In this document: positions 12,101 through 25,821 of the stretch, piece by piece
Layout: every line of letters starts with the position of its first letter
Position numbering within the stretch: position 1 is the first letter of the stretch
Source: Styela clava
Lineage: Eukaryota; Chordata; Ascidiacea; Stolidobranchia; Styelidae
Length of the DNA: 64,000 nt
Direction of reading: 5' to 3'
NCBI RefSeq assembly: GCF_964204865.1
Contig: NC_135251.1
Span: forward strand, 9,114,001-9,178,000
Translations under genes and position numbers: made by a program
The notes under the pieces: model-generated
What the model saw: only the letters and a program-made list of their open reading frames with translations
Database searches by the model: none
What the model was told of the DNA's origin: nothing

Positions 12101-15100
12101 ATCAGATTATATATTTATTTTGTAGAGATGTAGATAAAAATTTTATTGTTATCACTATTACAACTTGTAAATGACAATCGTGCGCAAAGCATAATTTTTT
12201 TTTAAATTTTGCCCACTTGACAGTGGATACTCCTAAGTATATTCAATTTGTGACAGGGACAGATAAATTCTGGTGAACGACATATTCTGGGTCATCGTAA
12301 AAACAACTGTTGAAAATTTTGTTTTAATATATGACGAATATTTCAATTAAAGTTCATTTTATATTTTATTTTTTTTTTATAAAAGGCAAACATGGCGAAA
12401 AATATATTAAAAATGCTTGCTGACAAGATGCTACATACAAATCACAATACGGATTAGGTTTAATTTCGTTAGCTGTGTCTTTGCTTTGTTAAACTATTAG
12501 AGATAACTTAATACATCGAGATTTTCTTCGTACCATCGTCGAAACAAGTGTCGCAAAAACAAAATACCATTTTTAAGGTGAATAACAAGGTTATACTTCG
12601 CCCAACTTCCCTTCAGAATCAGTTTGTAGCGATTTTTTTACTGTTAGTTTCAATCCCGAAAAATATAATTTGTTATAATTTTTTCGAAATACATTTCTTG
12701 AAGTGAAAAGGAATAAAATAATTCCAAATATTTGCTGACTTGCATTAATGCTGCATAAAATTTCAATGAGATTGGAATTGTTTTCGGCAGCTGCTTGGCT
12801 TTGTTTAGAAACAAAAGGGTACTTCAAGACACCGTAATAATATCCGCCCAAGCCATTGTCAAAACAAGTGTCGCAATTACAAAACAATTAAAATGGCAAT
12901 TGTAGCATTTTTCTTAACCCCAGTGTCTTTCAAAAACAGCAACTGTTACGAGGAATGAAAAAACTGATAAAATATGATCATAGTAATTCTTGCGTTGCCT
13001 ACTATCCGATCATGATCGAGCACCTATTCAAAAAAACCAAAAAATTTATTGAGTAAGGTTTTCCGGTGGGTCTCAGTCTCACGGGTTAGACCTAATAACA
13101 ACGTATGGATACGATTGTAATAAGTATATCCGACATACAGATAATTCATGATGTGCCTTAAAAATATTATCTCAACAAACAGATTTTAATGCACGATGCT
13201 TAATTTTATTTTTAGTTTTATTATATACCCAAGTTCTAATATAGTCAGCAAAAGACGTTTTATTCACGAAAGTCGAGTATCCTCACTGATAAGGCCGTTG
13301 TTGTATGTCTGGTTGAGCATCTAACTATCCAACAATGCGTACATTTGCACAGATACCATATAATATAGTACAGCAGTAAATCCAGTAGTATTATACAACA
13401 TATGAATTCGTTTTAATAGAATAATTTGCAAATTGCGTTAAGCAAAATGTCACTATTGAATATGCCTTTCTAACAAAAAGTGAATGATTCAGATCTCGTA
13501 TATTTGAAAAATATTTCTCGAACAAAATTTAAAACTTAAAAATTTCTCACCTTGATATGAATCGGGTAAACCTATGGCCATCACACGAAGATAAAAAATG
13601 TTATAATATTCAACAGTTATAATCTTCTGATTTGTGGAGTGCATCAAAACCATATACTTTCTATAGCATCCTTTTGTATCAAAATTAGTTCAATACATAA
13701 TCTGGTCAAACAATAAAATATTTGGAAAAATATAAGATACAAAAATGAAACAGCTAAGTATTTTCCCGCATTCCATATTAAATTTCATCACGGCCATTCT
13801 TACATATCTATATCGGTGAAGTGGAGTCAATTCTGTAATTAATTGTAATTTAGACAATCTCATCTCTAATCATTTCATTATCTCTCAATATCCCCCTCCA
13901 AAGAATAAAATCTAAAACTTTATACATTATGAATGAAATCTTGGCTATGCCAATTACCTGTACATCTCGAAATATGCTTTTCCGAATTCACAGTAAACTA
14001 ACGAAAAATGCACATTATTATTGGTTCGACGTCTGTTCCATAGCGCCACTTTGAGGATTTAGTAATTCACGCCTAAGGCATAATCGAATTCCAAGAAATT
14101 AATCTTATCATCACGTGAATGGGTGAAAAAGTTTATAAGGTAAAAAAAAGGTCTTTGTGCATAGATCAGTCATGAAAATTATCTGAAATCTTTGAACAAT
14201 CAAACTTATACAAGCTTTTACATCAATCTCAATTAAATTGAATAAGTTCGAAATATTCAAGTATCTTGTTGCGGCGTTTGGTATATAGCAAGGTTGCGCA
14301 AGATGTTTGCCCACCTAGAATGTTTGGCCAAGTAAGTGTGGCGTAAAAATTTGATGAACAATATTTACCGTGTTACAAAAGCAGAAATGAACATTAAGCC
14401 TCGTGCCAAAAATGAATCAAATCTGAACTTCAACAATATTCTTGAGGTATTTTATGAGTAAAACATCAAAATTTGATTTTAGTTTGGTTGTGGAAGCAAC
14501 ATACGGGCCAGATTGAATCAACCAACGGCCGGATTTGTCCAGCAGGCCGTAGATTGCCCATGCCAGGTATATAGGCACCAATTGCATTGAGCCAATGTTT
14601 TTTAACATATAGTTCGGGAATAAATCTTTGGTTAGCATAAAATTTGCTTTTGGTCGTTTGTTTTTTAACAAAAATCTATTACTATTACTATCTATCTATT
14701 ACTATTACAATCTATTACTGCTATTATTATCTTAGTAAATTCCATTGTAAATTTAATATTTGGTATCAAATATTGCACAATGCATAAAACTTAGCAGATG
14801 CTGTAGGTGCGAATGTTGGTTGATTGATTTTGTGACAATATAAAACATAAGCATCACATACCATAGTATGTGAGCATTACATGGTTTTTGAGTTGCTTGA
14901 GAAAAAGTTTGAAACCACTGCATTAAGCAACAGTCATACTTAACACTCATCACCCAAGTTTGTAATACTTTTAACATCGTAATAGAAAATATTGCTATGT
15001 TTTAATTTCACCCCCAAATGCATATTTGATATTTGTTTCGCACGAAACCCCCGAATAATAAATTAAATTATTTCAAACCCGAACCCATACTAGAGAATTT

Positions 15101-15339
15101 AACATCTTGTTATTATAAAGCGTGGCGGCGATGTCCTCGCATTTTTTTTTGTTAGTGGCGGAGGCTTTCTACAGAAGTTCCCAAAACTAAATTAAACAAA
15201 AGTGCAGACAGAATTATTACATTTAAGAGTAGGAATTAAAAATGGAGTTTTAATGTAATGTGACGTTTTAAGATTCGCAAAATACTTTTAGCTACATAGG
15301 CATGTTACGATATATATTGATGTTTTAACTATTACAATA
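9193..15339. other. gene-poor AT-rich region between the GTPase gene and claudin-like unit A
   Basis: The first ~50 bases are the likely 5' UTR of the GTPase gene. The rest holds no gene I can support. Three diverged segments (about 9960-10110, 12430-12590 and 12760-12900) share CATYGTCRAAACAAGWGTC preceded by GCTTTGTTT-like sequence, which suggests an old repeated unit. The minus-strand frame at 12591-12887 overlaps one of these and is not supported elsewhere. Confidence 0.5.
14677..14735. repeat. (ATTACT/ATCT)n simple repeat
   Basis: A run of imperfect ATTACT, ATCT and ATTACA units in an intergenic position. Confidence 0.8.
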
Positions 15340-18300
15340 GAGATCGGATATATACACTGAACATGTTATAATTGCAATTAATTTGTATGAAATATTGCAG
15401 CCAACGATAATCCGATCCTTAGAAAGCAAGGGAGCAGAGCCTGCAAAGGTAATTGCAACCATTGGAGGACTGCATGAGGACGTACTCAGCTCACTATTTA
15501 CGGAACATAATAATATTTTATCTTGTAAATATCTTATAATCAGGTGATCCTGCACTATGTGTACCGGGTTAGAGTTGAGCCATACCTTTATTCCTTATTC
15601 CTCTGTCCATAGCTTACATTCCCTTCACATTTAGAGTGGACTAACAAAATTAGTTACTTCCATTCCATATTGTTTGTCTCCGGGCGCTTATTTTTTATTT
15701 TTCATTCATTATCTTTTAACAAAATATAAAACATAAACAAATTCATTAGTAGAGTACATTTATTTACGGTTTTAACGGTGTGACACAAATACACATATAC
15801 ATATATACATCACATATTGTTAAGGCGTTTGAAGCATACAGGTCGCCGAATGGGATGAGCTGATAAAATATGAACGCGAAACCCTTAATAAAAAACAAAT
15901 TGATAAATTTAATAAACAACAATTGAAAAATCAAACATTGGTGCCCCTAGCGCCCCTTTTGAGGTCCAATTTGATTGAAAACTTTAAATTCTACATCATT
16001 AATTATACGGATGAATGTTGCAAAAACATTCACGTTTTTTCGCGTTCATATAAATCTACATGTATGGGAGAATATCTGTATGGCGCAACTAATTCCCAAT
16101 CCTTTAAATATAATGATTTAGTTTAGATGTTAGGTTATTGGTTGCCTATTTGAAATAAAACTGGTAAAAATTCCATTACTTTAGGCGACCAAATCTAATG
16201 ATGTGTTGAATGTTTATTAGTAAGCATGCCGTGAGTTGTAAAAGCATTCTTCAAATGCTTAGTTAATTGAAGTGTTCCCCGCAATCGATTTTATTTTTAT
16301 TGATATAAGTTATTCATCACTGAGAATTTCAATATTACATTCATTATTCTTGTTTGATATGAATCTCTTTCCGTGTTATTTCCAAATTCACAATTAAACA
16401 CATCTACAGAAACTCAAAAGCGCCAATTCTTTCAAGGTGAACAATTCGAATATAACTGATTTACAGATTAAATATTTACTCCAAATATTAGTTTTAAATG
16501 CAAATATTAATGTAATATTACATAAATTGTTCACACTCCGGCGACACACAAAGTTTATAGGTGGCTAATTTATTAATAGTTCGGATTTCTGTGTTGAAAT
16601 TTCCACTTCTGTCGTAGCTTTATTCTTGGCGTAGTTGCAACACTCACAAAAATAGCATATTATGTTTGTGCTAGCTTTGTACCTGCAACAAACGACTACT
16701 AGTGAAATAATTTGATGCAGGTTGCATTCACAATACAACTTTGTTTTTAAGTTTGTAGGGTGAATGATTTATTTTAGAGTGGATGTTACTAATAAATTAT
16801 CTGAGGTAAATACAGGTGAAATGGCGTACCATTAGCAATAGGTGTGTTGATGGCTGAAAAACTAGAATCGTGAAAAGTGTTTCAATGAAAGACCTGTAGG
16901 CAAAATGTGTTAACCAGCTTTTCATTTTAGGTGTTCATTTCATAATTGCAACCCTTGCCTTGTTTTAAATCCATACCTATGTTTTGAATACAATGTATTT
17001 GATTCGCAGAAGAGCAGATAACTGTGAAACCGATATCTCGACATAAAAGTTCCCTTCCTGCTTGCATGAATTGTAAAAGTATTTCCAAATGCAAAAATTT
17101 TGATGTTGGTCACAGATAAATTTACAAATGGATTTCAATGCGTAATAAATAGGAGAAGTGAATTGAGACAAAACAGAATAATTTCCGTAGGATGGCTTTG
17201 GATGAAGTACAATGTCAAACTGAAATTTCAAAATATATTCTAGTATAGGAATATTAAAATTCCTTAAGAAAAGTACATACTTTTGTGACCGATATAAAAT
17301 GTAATGCTGCCGCCTTCTTAAAATTATTTTTTTTCAGTCTGAATTTGAGGTTACTTCGTTTCTACATTCGTTTCGTCAAATCCTTTGCAAAGGGGCAAGG
17401 TAGTAAGTACAGAAAGCGGTTGAAGTCGAAAATGGTGTGCGTGAAATTGAGATAACATCAAGAAACTTTGCTTTTCTTTCGTTTTAAATAAGCAGTGGAA
17501 CTGTAAAACTATATTATCAAGTACATTTAAATTTTCGGATTTTAAATTTAAATTAACACGTTTATACGCCTTCATCATATAAATAGAAACAAAAAATGTT
17601 TTTTCTACCAGGGCAATAGAAAAAAAGGCAGAAGTTTCACTAAAATTGCAAGAATGTTATTTTGCGATCAATGTGTGATAAGTTTGTAATAAAATCGTAA
17701 ATAAGGATCATTGTAGAAAGTAGTTTGGACTATTATGAATTCGATTTATTTTTAAACACTTTCAATTCTTTCTTCCTTTGTTTTCCACAGTTAGACATTT
17801 TTGTCCTATATAAGGTGTCTTCCTGCAAAAATGAAAACAGTCGGTTGTTGTGAAATTGAGTGCAATGCTAACAAGACCAAAGACAGAACAAGTTGCGAGA
17901 CATTTTGTGCAGCCTTATTGATGGTTTATTCGATTTGCACCTTCTATTGCACCATTGTAACCATTAAATTTGACAGATGGCTGGTTGCACATACCGAAAG
18001 TGCATATCAAGGGCTATCACAGGTATGTGGTGTTGGAAATGAAGTCAACTGCTCTAGCTCAAGTAGTTGTGTACAATGCAATGACACTGAAAACGAGACG
18101 CATTGCGAATCATTTGGTGAGTATAAATGTAAACTGGTTGTGCTTGTTGGCAATCAGGAACGTAGTCACCTTCAAAATTTATTATTTTTAAAATTTAAAT
18201 TTGGACATTTCGTAGAAAGTCCGGGCCCAACCATCATATATATATCAATTTGGAGACTTGAGCATGTAAATGAACTGCATTAACAATAAAATTGAAGAAA

Positions 18301-19690
18301 CATCTGAAATTCACTCAAACTATGTTTAATACAAAATTTATTTCAATCTTGTTTCATTTAGTGACAGACATCGGTCTTCAGACTTGTGGGACGAGTAGTA
18401 ATAGATTTAACATACGAAACAGTAAACCCATGAAAATATATTTAATAATAACATAGCAAAGAACTAACAATATATTACCAAACCTCTGGTATAATATACG
18501 TACCACTTCCCTAAATAAATTCTACAATGCAAAGGTTATAAATTCATAAAAATCACGTGTACGTAATTATTCACTCTCGCTTTCCCCACCACCTTTTACT
18601 TTGACAACGCTCATATTTCTTTCAATTTTTTTCAGAACCTGGAACGGACGAAAAAGTTGCCTTCAGACTATTAATAATCTCTGCATCACTTCGGTTCATT
18701 TCCTGTTGCCTTTCCACCGTCGTTGATTGGTTTTTCAACATCAACAAGTCTTGTTCAAACTGTTCGAGACCGCACTTTATCGCCATTGTTACATTGGAAT
18801 CTGTTGCATGTAATCATTTTTACTATTTTTACTATATGAAATTTCCATCAAGGTTCTATTCAAGTAATATCGGTTTTCAAATAACTTTTTAGTTCGATTC
18901 AACTTATAAGTTTTACCAAAACATTATAATGACTTAATTGAACGTTAGATAGCGCGATATCTTATCTAATATCCTATTATACACAATTAATCGCTTTGCA
19001 TATCATACGTTTTTTAAATGATTTCACCAAAATATTCGATGGTCATCGGCTATAATCGTAGATATCTTCAATTATTCAACTTTTTAAACTCAATTTGTCA
19101 CCTTAATAAAGAAAAAAGTAGACTAAACGAAGATATTAGAATGCAAATGTTATTATTGAAAGTCTTTTTCATTTCATGAGTTTAGGGTGTAAAGTTAAGT
19201 GACATAATTTAGAATATTTTATTTCCAGCCGTCATTGATTGCGCAACAGCCCTAATCTACGCTTTTTACAACGAAGATGAAAAACTAGAGGATATTCCGC
19301 TCATAGGTTCTCTGTGTGGCAGATTTGGATTCGCATTCGTTGCAACATTTGTTAGAATATTCTGGCTGATTGCACCGTTGATTCTATTTGCAAAATCATG
19401 GTGTAAGGGCACCATTAACAGAGCGGATGAAGAAACAAAAAAACTAGTTGACAATGAAGCGTCTGATTAACTGAGTCAAGCGTCTGAGTCAAGCGCCTGA
19501 TGCATGTGTCATTGATAAACCTTCTTCGCCCATTCCAGCTTCAACCATAGACATTTGACTTGACATAAAGGAGTAATTTTTAACAAGTTTTTATCGTTCA
19601 AAATAAACTGAAGATAAATTAAATTCAAATATTTATATTTTTAATCAATAACAGAATAATAATTTAATAATTTAGAGTAAACATATTTGG
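15340..19690 (+). repeat. claudin-like tandem unit A
   Basis: The region upstream of, and including, the first claudin-like gene is collinear with unit B (20230-24723) and unit C (45650-50230). Shared landmarks outside the exons are an AAGCATACAGGTCGCCGAA segment (15835), a GTTAGGT-ATTGG segment (about 16130), a TTTGTGCTAGCTTTGTACC segment (about 16665) and the 5' acceptor before the first coding exon. The homology makes this a duplicated gene-plus-promoter unit. Confidence 0.75.
17831..19470 (+). CDS. claudin/PMP22-like four-pass membrane protein (copy A)
   Basis: Three coding exons, 17831-18116, 18636-18809 and 19229-19470, all phase 1 with GT-AG junctions, give 233 residues. Predicted membrane segments: about 25-45, 103-127, 142-167 and 187-208. 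The first extracellular loop carries W50, GLSQVC (61-66) and Cys 74, 80 and 83, resembling the W-GLW-C-C signature of claudin/PMP22/EMP proteins, although the GLW tryptophan is absent. The short Cys-rich N-terminus and lysine/acid-rich C-tail are cytosolic by that model. A 5' UTR acceptor (TTTTCCACAG, ending 17790) sits 40 bases before the ATG; it could be a cis or trans splice site. AATAAA follows the stop at 19602. The family role would be junction or membrane organisation; the exact role is unknown. The exon layout matches copy C exactly in the first two exons. Confidence 0.75.
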
Positions 19691-20229
19691 AAATGTGGTG
19701 GAAAACCCCAACCGAAAAAAAACACCGCTCCATCACTAAAATGAAAAAAATATAAAAAAAAATAGAAATCACCCAGTCCTTCATTCTTAACCCTAACGCT
19801 AATGGATGATATCTATTTATTATTTTCAAACGGGGCCAGAGTATTTTTTTTTTCTAATTTTCAATTTTTAAAATTCTACTAAAATTTCCATTTTTACGCC
19901 AATAATCATTGGCAAGGCATAATTGAATACGAACACACACTGGCTGTGACAACATTTAGGCTGAACTCGAAAGGTAAAAAGTCGTTCGATTGAATGAACA
20001 TTCATAGTTATTAACTGTTTTACATTGCGTTTCTGCTTCACTAGCGAATCTTAGCCGTTTATATATGAACGGAATAGTCTATTTAGTTTTAAAAATCATG
20101 AATTGAAATTTTCATGATTAGATTTAATTGATCAAAACTATTTTTTCATATTAATTCTGATATAGTAATTGCGCTTTTATGCCTTTCTGTATAGTATATT
20201 GGGATTTTTTGCCACCATTACTGTAACTC
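19691..20229. other. spacer between claudin-like units A and B
   Basis: AT-rich spacer with A/T homopolymers. I see no gene or RNA. Confidence 0.4.
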
Positions 20230-23200
20230 AATAAGAAATGCAATCAAGTGTTTATTAGTAAACAAGCAAGATTAACTTGAATTTCATAAGCATGGGATTA
20301 AGTGCTAATTTGTACCTGTCTTATATTATAAGCCTATTTTAACAATCTTGTGACGTGTATTTCTTATGCTGGGAGAAAAATGGGCAAGCGGCCAAGTATA
20401 AAGAGAAATCTACTATGCTTTGTAGGCACAACAAACGATGGTAGACAGAGCTAATAATCTGAAATTATTATATTTTGGTCATCATTAAACCTTCCACGAA
20501 TAGCCCCGATTATTGACTTCATTTCAAGGAATATTTTTCTTTAACAAGCATTGTATAAGCAATGTATACCTGATATGTTACGTTTTTCGCAATATTTCTG
20601 GATATTTTATTGAATCCAACAGGAAAGTATCTGACGGGCAGACCCAGCAGCGGTATCTGCAACCATCGAATAACTGCATGTGAACGTAATCAGCTTCCTA
20701 TTCACGGAACATAATGACGTTTATTCTTGTAAATAACTTAGAATCGCTACGTTTAAAATGAAAGTTGAATATTTGTTATTTGATGATATACAAGACTCCA
20801 GTCCAGTTTGTCTCCAAGCCCATGTTTTTCAATTATTCACATCCTGCCAACCATACCTGACCAAACAAAAAGCACAGAGAAAAACTAATTATTGGTGAAA
20901 ATTTATACGCTTCATGGGTGTAACAATAAATAACCAGATTCCCTTTTATATACAGTATACGTGAAATATTGTCGATAGGTGTATAACATACAGGTCGCCG
21001 AAAGAGGTGCCGAGATAAAATTTGTATTCACATTCAGTTACAGTGGAAGCTTAGTATAGAAATGACACATATTTTTATCAGATCCAATTTTGGTGAAAAT
21101 TTTTTATTACTTGTTATACTTATTTTCGCAATCTTGCAAATTCGGTATCACCGTAAGAAAATGTTACAATGTTAGAAAACAATTAAATGCAAATATATCA
21201 GTGAATCAAAAATACATATTCATCGCCTTGAAATCCCCGCGGAAAGATTCTTTCTACGGATAATAATGATTTTTCTGTTGTGCAAAGTAATCAATTCACG
21301 GCTGATACGGGCATGATTAAAATTGTTTGCGGTATTTGTTTAATTGTCTTCAATTTAACCTGCTTTTGCGTCGACAAAATAAATGCAACAGTGCTCTAAA
21401 ATACCACGACAATTCGTGGACACAAAATTGTGTAATAAACTGGCCAAATATATCATGTTTTGATCTGTAATTTTGCCACCTTGTGAATTTGACAAATTTG
21501 AGATTAGTCACCAACGGTAAATCGTCAGAAAAATCACCAAGTCTGCTATAAAACCTCAGATAGTAAAAATAATATTGGCGCAATAAAAATTGACTGAATA
21601 TTACCGTAATCTACTAATCTTATATTTATTTTATCGCAACTCGGGACAAATTCGCGTTGCCAGCCTTGTGTAGCATTACCACGAAAAATTTAGATTAGGT
21701 AGCCACACGAAATTTTACGCCGAAATTTTTTTTCTAACGGAAAAAAAACTTATATTGTCTAGAGTTCGATTTTCATTATTTTATATTGCCATTTTCAAAA
21801 AATTTGCATTGTGGATTCCCCTCTTGTTTGTCTTTAGCATCCCATCTCTAAAGAATGTTTATTAACTATCATCGGATTCCCAATTCTGCGCGGGGTCAAA
21901 AATAAATTATTTATTATCGTTGCCGTGGCACAAATTTTTTAGGAAATTTGTGATTTAGGGAGAATTCACACCAACGCAAAGGTTTTACCGCGGCCTAAAT
22001 AGTACGCCACGGCGACATAAATAATCGTCGATTTTAGCAAAATGCACTCCCACTCGACTTTTCCAGTTGCAGTCCAATAATTTGACAAGGATTGTCTCCG
22101 AACCATTGGCTGCGTCTTTGCATGGAATGATAGGTGACCAAAATGCAAACCGCGTGAATGAATGTTTTAGTTAAAGCCGTTAGGTAATTGGCTATTTATT
22201 TTGAAAAAAAGGAGGTTAAAGGTTGCATTACTTTGTGAAGACCAAGTCAATCTTTGTGGTGAAGGTTTATTTGTAAGCATGGCGTGTGTTGTGGAAGCAA
22301 AGGAGTTTATTTATAGTTCCTCAAAAGCTCAGTTGCTGGTATTTTTATTGTTCCCATTAGCAGATTTTGGATTGCTGGTTTAGGTTATTTGTAATCGACA
22401 GAATTCAGCAATACGAAATGTATTTTTTGGATAAATTGCTTCCATACATAGTATTGTTAAGTTTACATCTTTGCAAACCTATAACATAGATAAATACGCC
22501 AAATCTTTCAATATGAACGATTCGCATAAAAGTGATTTACTGATCAAAAATAGAATCTGATATTTAGTCTGAAATGCAAATATTACATAAAAGGTCCACA
22601 CACCGACGAATTAAAAAATTTATAGTTAGCTTATACTTCGAATGTTTTTATTTCCGTCTTGAAATTGCGTGGTTTCCTACGTTGCTTTATTTCTGGCATA
22701 GATGCAACAGTCACAAAAATATAATATTATGTTTGTGCTAGCTTTGTACCCGCAACAAACGACGAATGGTGCAGTAATTTGATGTAGGTTGTATTCTCAA
22801 TTGTTTCAGTTTTTTTGGGTGAATAACTAATTCTTTGGGGTATGGCTCTAATAAATTATTTGGGTCGAATACAGATTAAATCACGCACCATTAGCTGTAT
22901 GTTTATCAGTCTTGAACAAGCAGTTTTTGATAGTTTTGCATTCAATTAGCATAGTTGTAAAAAATCAACAGTGTCCAATCGCCGTCTCATTCACCATTTC
23001 ATTTTCTACAGTTTACTTATGAAATGTCAGCTAACGAATCAAGGCATTCTATATTTTGTCTTGAATTCACCTGCGAGAAAAATAATTGCAGGTGTGGCGA
23101 TGGCTGGCAGACTAGAAAAAGGAAAAGTGTCATCAAACTCACACCTCAAATCAACTTGATATTGAGCATCTACTCAATTTCTTCAACTCGTTGGTTAGTA

Positions 23201-24723
23201 TCTGTGGATTCTAATGTATGTCAAGGATCATACAACTACTGTGGTGAAATCAATTGCACTGTAACTTCTGGAAATTGCATTGTCTGTGTGGATTTTGCCA
23301 AAAATGATCGTTGTGAATATTTAAGTGAATCCATCTATCTACGTCATATATTATATTATATACCAACCTGTTGTTAACACATATTTCACCACACAAAATT
23401 GATACTTTTGAAGCTGCTGGGTGAAAGGTAAAAAATATTTCTGCATATTTCCAATAGTTTTAAAATCAGTTCTGACAGTAAAATAGCTCGTGAAAACTTG
23501 CGCTGGTGATTTAGTATTATATAAGTCTTGTTCACAATGTACCAATCAGTGTGTGGCACTGATTTATAAAGTACTTTTAGAAGTAACTAATTTGATTCCA
23601 AAAATGAGCACAGCAGCAGATAAAATTGATCTTGAGTTTCAAAATTTATAATCAATTCTCTTGTAACCATTAAAAATTATTCAGTTATTGCCATTCAAAA
23701 GTCAGGTATTGACATTATTTCTTCAGATGTTTTAACATTGTTGATTTAGATCGAGGAGCTGACGAGCTGATAGTGATCGCACTTCTGGTTCTAGCTGCTA
23801 TTCTTAGACTCATTGTAACAATCGGCGTATTGCTCCTGGACTGGTTCTGCAAAATCGAAAAATGTTGCAATTGTTGTAACAACCCGCACACGCAAACATT
23901 CATAATTTTATTGGCGGGTGAGTCCAACTGTTCTCTCTTTTCAACGTTTTTCCAGAATTCTTCTCATCCCACTTTGTATATGATAATTTCCGAACATTAC
24001 CACTGGTTGATCACTAGCAAATGAAACTTCACTCATTACGCTTCAAATTAGTGTACAAATAATTTTTTGCCGTAAAATGACGCTAAAACCTATTCCCAAT
24101 TTAATTACATTGAAAGGGGGTATTACTATTAATACCCATTGTTACGCATTCTGGTTTTGATCAATGGCGGCTTTGTCAGCCATGAATCTACATCTTGATA
24201 TCGAAGATATTTATGTCTTCGTTTACGTTTCCATCTATCCGACAAGTAGTTACGTAAGTCCACGTCCCTGCTTCAGAGGGGTCGCAACAGCGAGTCATAT
24301 TACTTTGGCTAAATACGCCTCGTAAATGCAAAATTCGTGTTGTATTTTAATTTATTTCAAATTCTAAATATTCAAAACACGAGAAAATTTTTTTTCAAGT
24401 CTTTGCTTTCAATATTATTGAAAAATGCATGCAAAAGGATTAAATAAAAATCCACACTAGCGTAATGTGTATGTTGACATATTTCTGTTTATTTAGATGT
24501 GATTGATCTTTTGGCTGGCATTATTTACACCGCCTATAACACAAGCTCAAAGCTTGAAGAGTCAATTCCGGGAGAAAGGCTATACGGGAGATTCGGTGCT
24601 GCATTCTTATCTACCTGGATTCGAGGTGCCCAGACACCTTCCAAACTAATTATGCTCATGATAAACGCAATAAAACGTAGCGACGATGAAAACAAACAGA
24701 ATATACAAAATATGCGTACATAA
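20230..24723 (+). repeat. claudin-like tandem unit B
   Basis: Collinear with units A and C. Its 5' part (20230-20620) matches unit C near 45640-46030, including a TTATATTATAAGCCTATTTTAACAA segment. Its middle (22170-22900) matches 16130-16830 of A and 46600-47300 of C. It ends at the third exon of the claudin-like gene B. Confidence 0.7.
23024..24723 (+). CDS. divergent claudin-like membrane protein (copy B)
   Basis: Exons 23024-23324, 23750-23917 and 24497-24723 join in phase 1 to give 231 residues. The exon plan matches copies A and C, and the reading frame is set by shared features: a CxxxxCxxN N-terminal motif, then RWLV, an extracellular loop with five or more Cys, then a DWF after the second membrane segment, and a DxxAxxIY-like start to exon 3. 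The second and third membrane segments are strongly hydrophobic. The first is reduced to a short LTPQINLILSIYSIS stretch, and the fourth is interrupted by polar residues, so the protein may have lost the four-pass fold. All splice signals and frames are nevertheless open. The start is placed 12 bases after the homologous 5' acceptor (23011). It could be a divergent functional paralogue or an early pseudogene. Confidence 0.6.
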
Positions 24724-25503
24724 CGCATAAACTAATTGAATTATCAAAAATTAACGATAACGGATCAAAATTGAACAAATTAGATTCATTTTTGAAAACC
24801 TGTCGCTATTGGAGCATGACTATTTTGTATCTTTCATTAATAATTTGAATTACTTATTACCGGAAGTATTTCAGTTGATTGCATCATAATTTATTTTTAT
24901 TGTGCCTAAAGTCTCTGCCTCTTGATCGTAATAATATATGACGCGCTATAATTTTTGCAATAATTCAATCTTTTTGCCATCGCCCTCATCTCTTAGTTAT
25001 AACAATATAACATATGTGAATGTACCGATTTTTCAATCTACCAAGATTAGGCTGCATACTTTAATATTAGTATACATGCGCTATTATGTGCTATTTGCTT
25101 CTTCTGCTCTTATTGTCAATGTAATTTATTAGCGGCTATGTTATACATTCAAGCAACATAATATAGATTCAATCGTTAGCCCGCCCATGTCTCCGCTTTA
25201 CATGGGAGCTTATAACGTTGCTACAAACGCTGAAAAAGTCCGAGCAGTAACAAATGTGCTGTACATTTTGTACAATGTTCAAATACTGCATATATCTATA
25301 TTTTATAGTTGAATTGTGTTAAATAATTAAATTCCGATTAAGGTAGTAATAAAGTCGGTATCGACTCTGAAATATTATTTTCTTGCAATACAGATTATGT
25401 TGATATTCAATAAAGACTGCCATTCGTGATTGATAGTTAATTATACAACAGCTTTTATTAATCGATGAAGAATATATAATGGCTATTTGGTTCATGGAAT
25501 TTT

Positions 25504-25821
25504 ATGAAATTGTTGATCGTTCAGTTTGTTTACTTCTTGGTGTTTAAGTTTGTCAACATTACGGTATTATTAGGAGAGTTAACAAACTTGGATGGCGATG
25601 AGCATGGCTGGTGGCATTGGAAAACCCCTGACAATTGTGAAAGGGGGGAAATTAGATTTGTCTTGTCTTTCCCACGCGGCCTTCATTACACGCTAATACC
25701 CTGCATTGCTTCAATTTACCGTTTTGCGTTACATGTATTGCTAGTTTGCTTCCACTCTCACCACTTCAGCAGTTCAACACAAACAAACCGACAACATGGT
25801 CGTGAGCCATTACCTATATAA
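25504..25821 (+). CDS. hypothetical ORF in the highly conserved island of block I
   Basis: A 105-residue open frame with a hydrophobic N-terminus (about 1-24) that could be a signal or anchor, then a WWHW motif, and a Ser/His-rich end. The same frame is preserved in block II with one silent base change. I recognise no family and see no introns. A CTATATAAAA sequence lies at its 3' end, so the region could equally be regulatory or a repeat. In block I an in-frame stop precedes this ATG, so the longer start seen in block II is not available here. Confidence 0.3.
   Translation: MKLLIVQFVYFLVFKFVNITVLLGELTNLDGDEHGWWHWKTPDNCERGEIRFVLSFPRGLHYTLIPCIASIYRFALHVLLVCFHSHHFSSSTQTNRQHGREPLPI

Noticed and set aside
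22971-23159. 62-residue frame at the start of claudin-like copy B
   Set aside because: The other frame carries the Cys motif and RWLV shared with copies A and C, so this one is a shadow.
24499-24728. Minus-strand frame at 24534-24728
   Set aside because: Antisense shadow of the third exon of claudin-like copy B.
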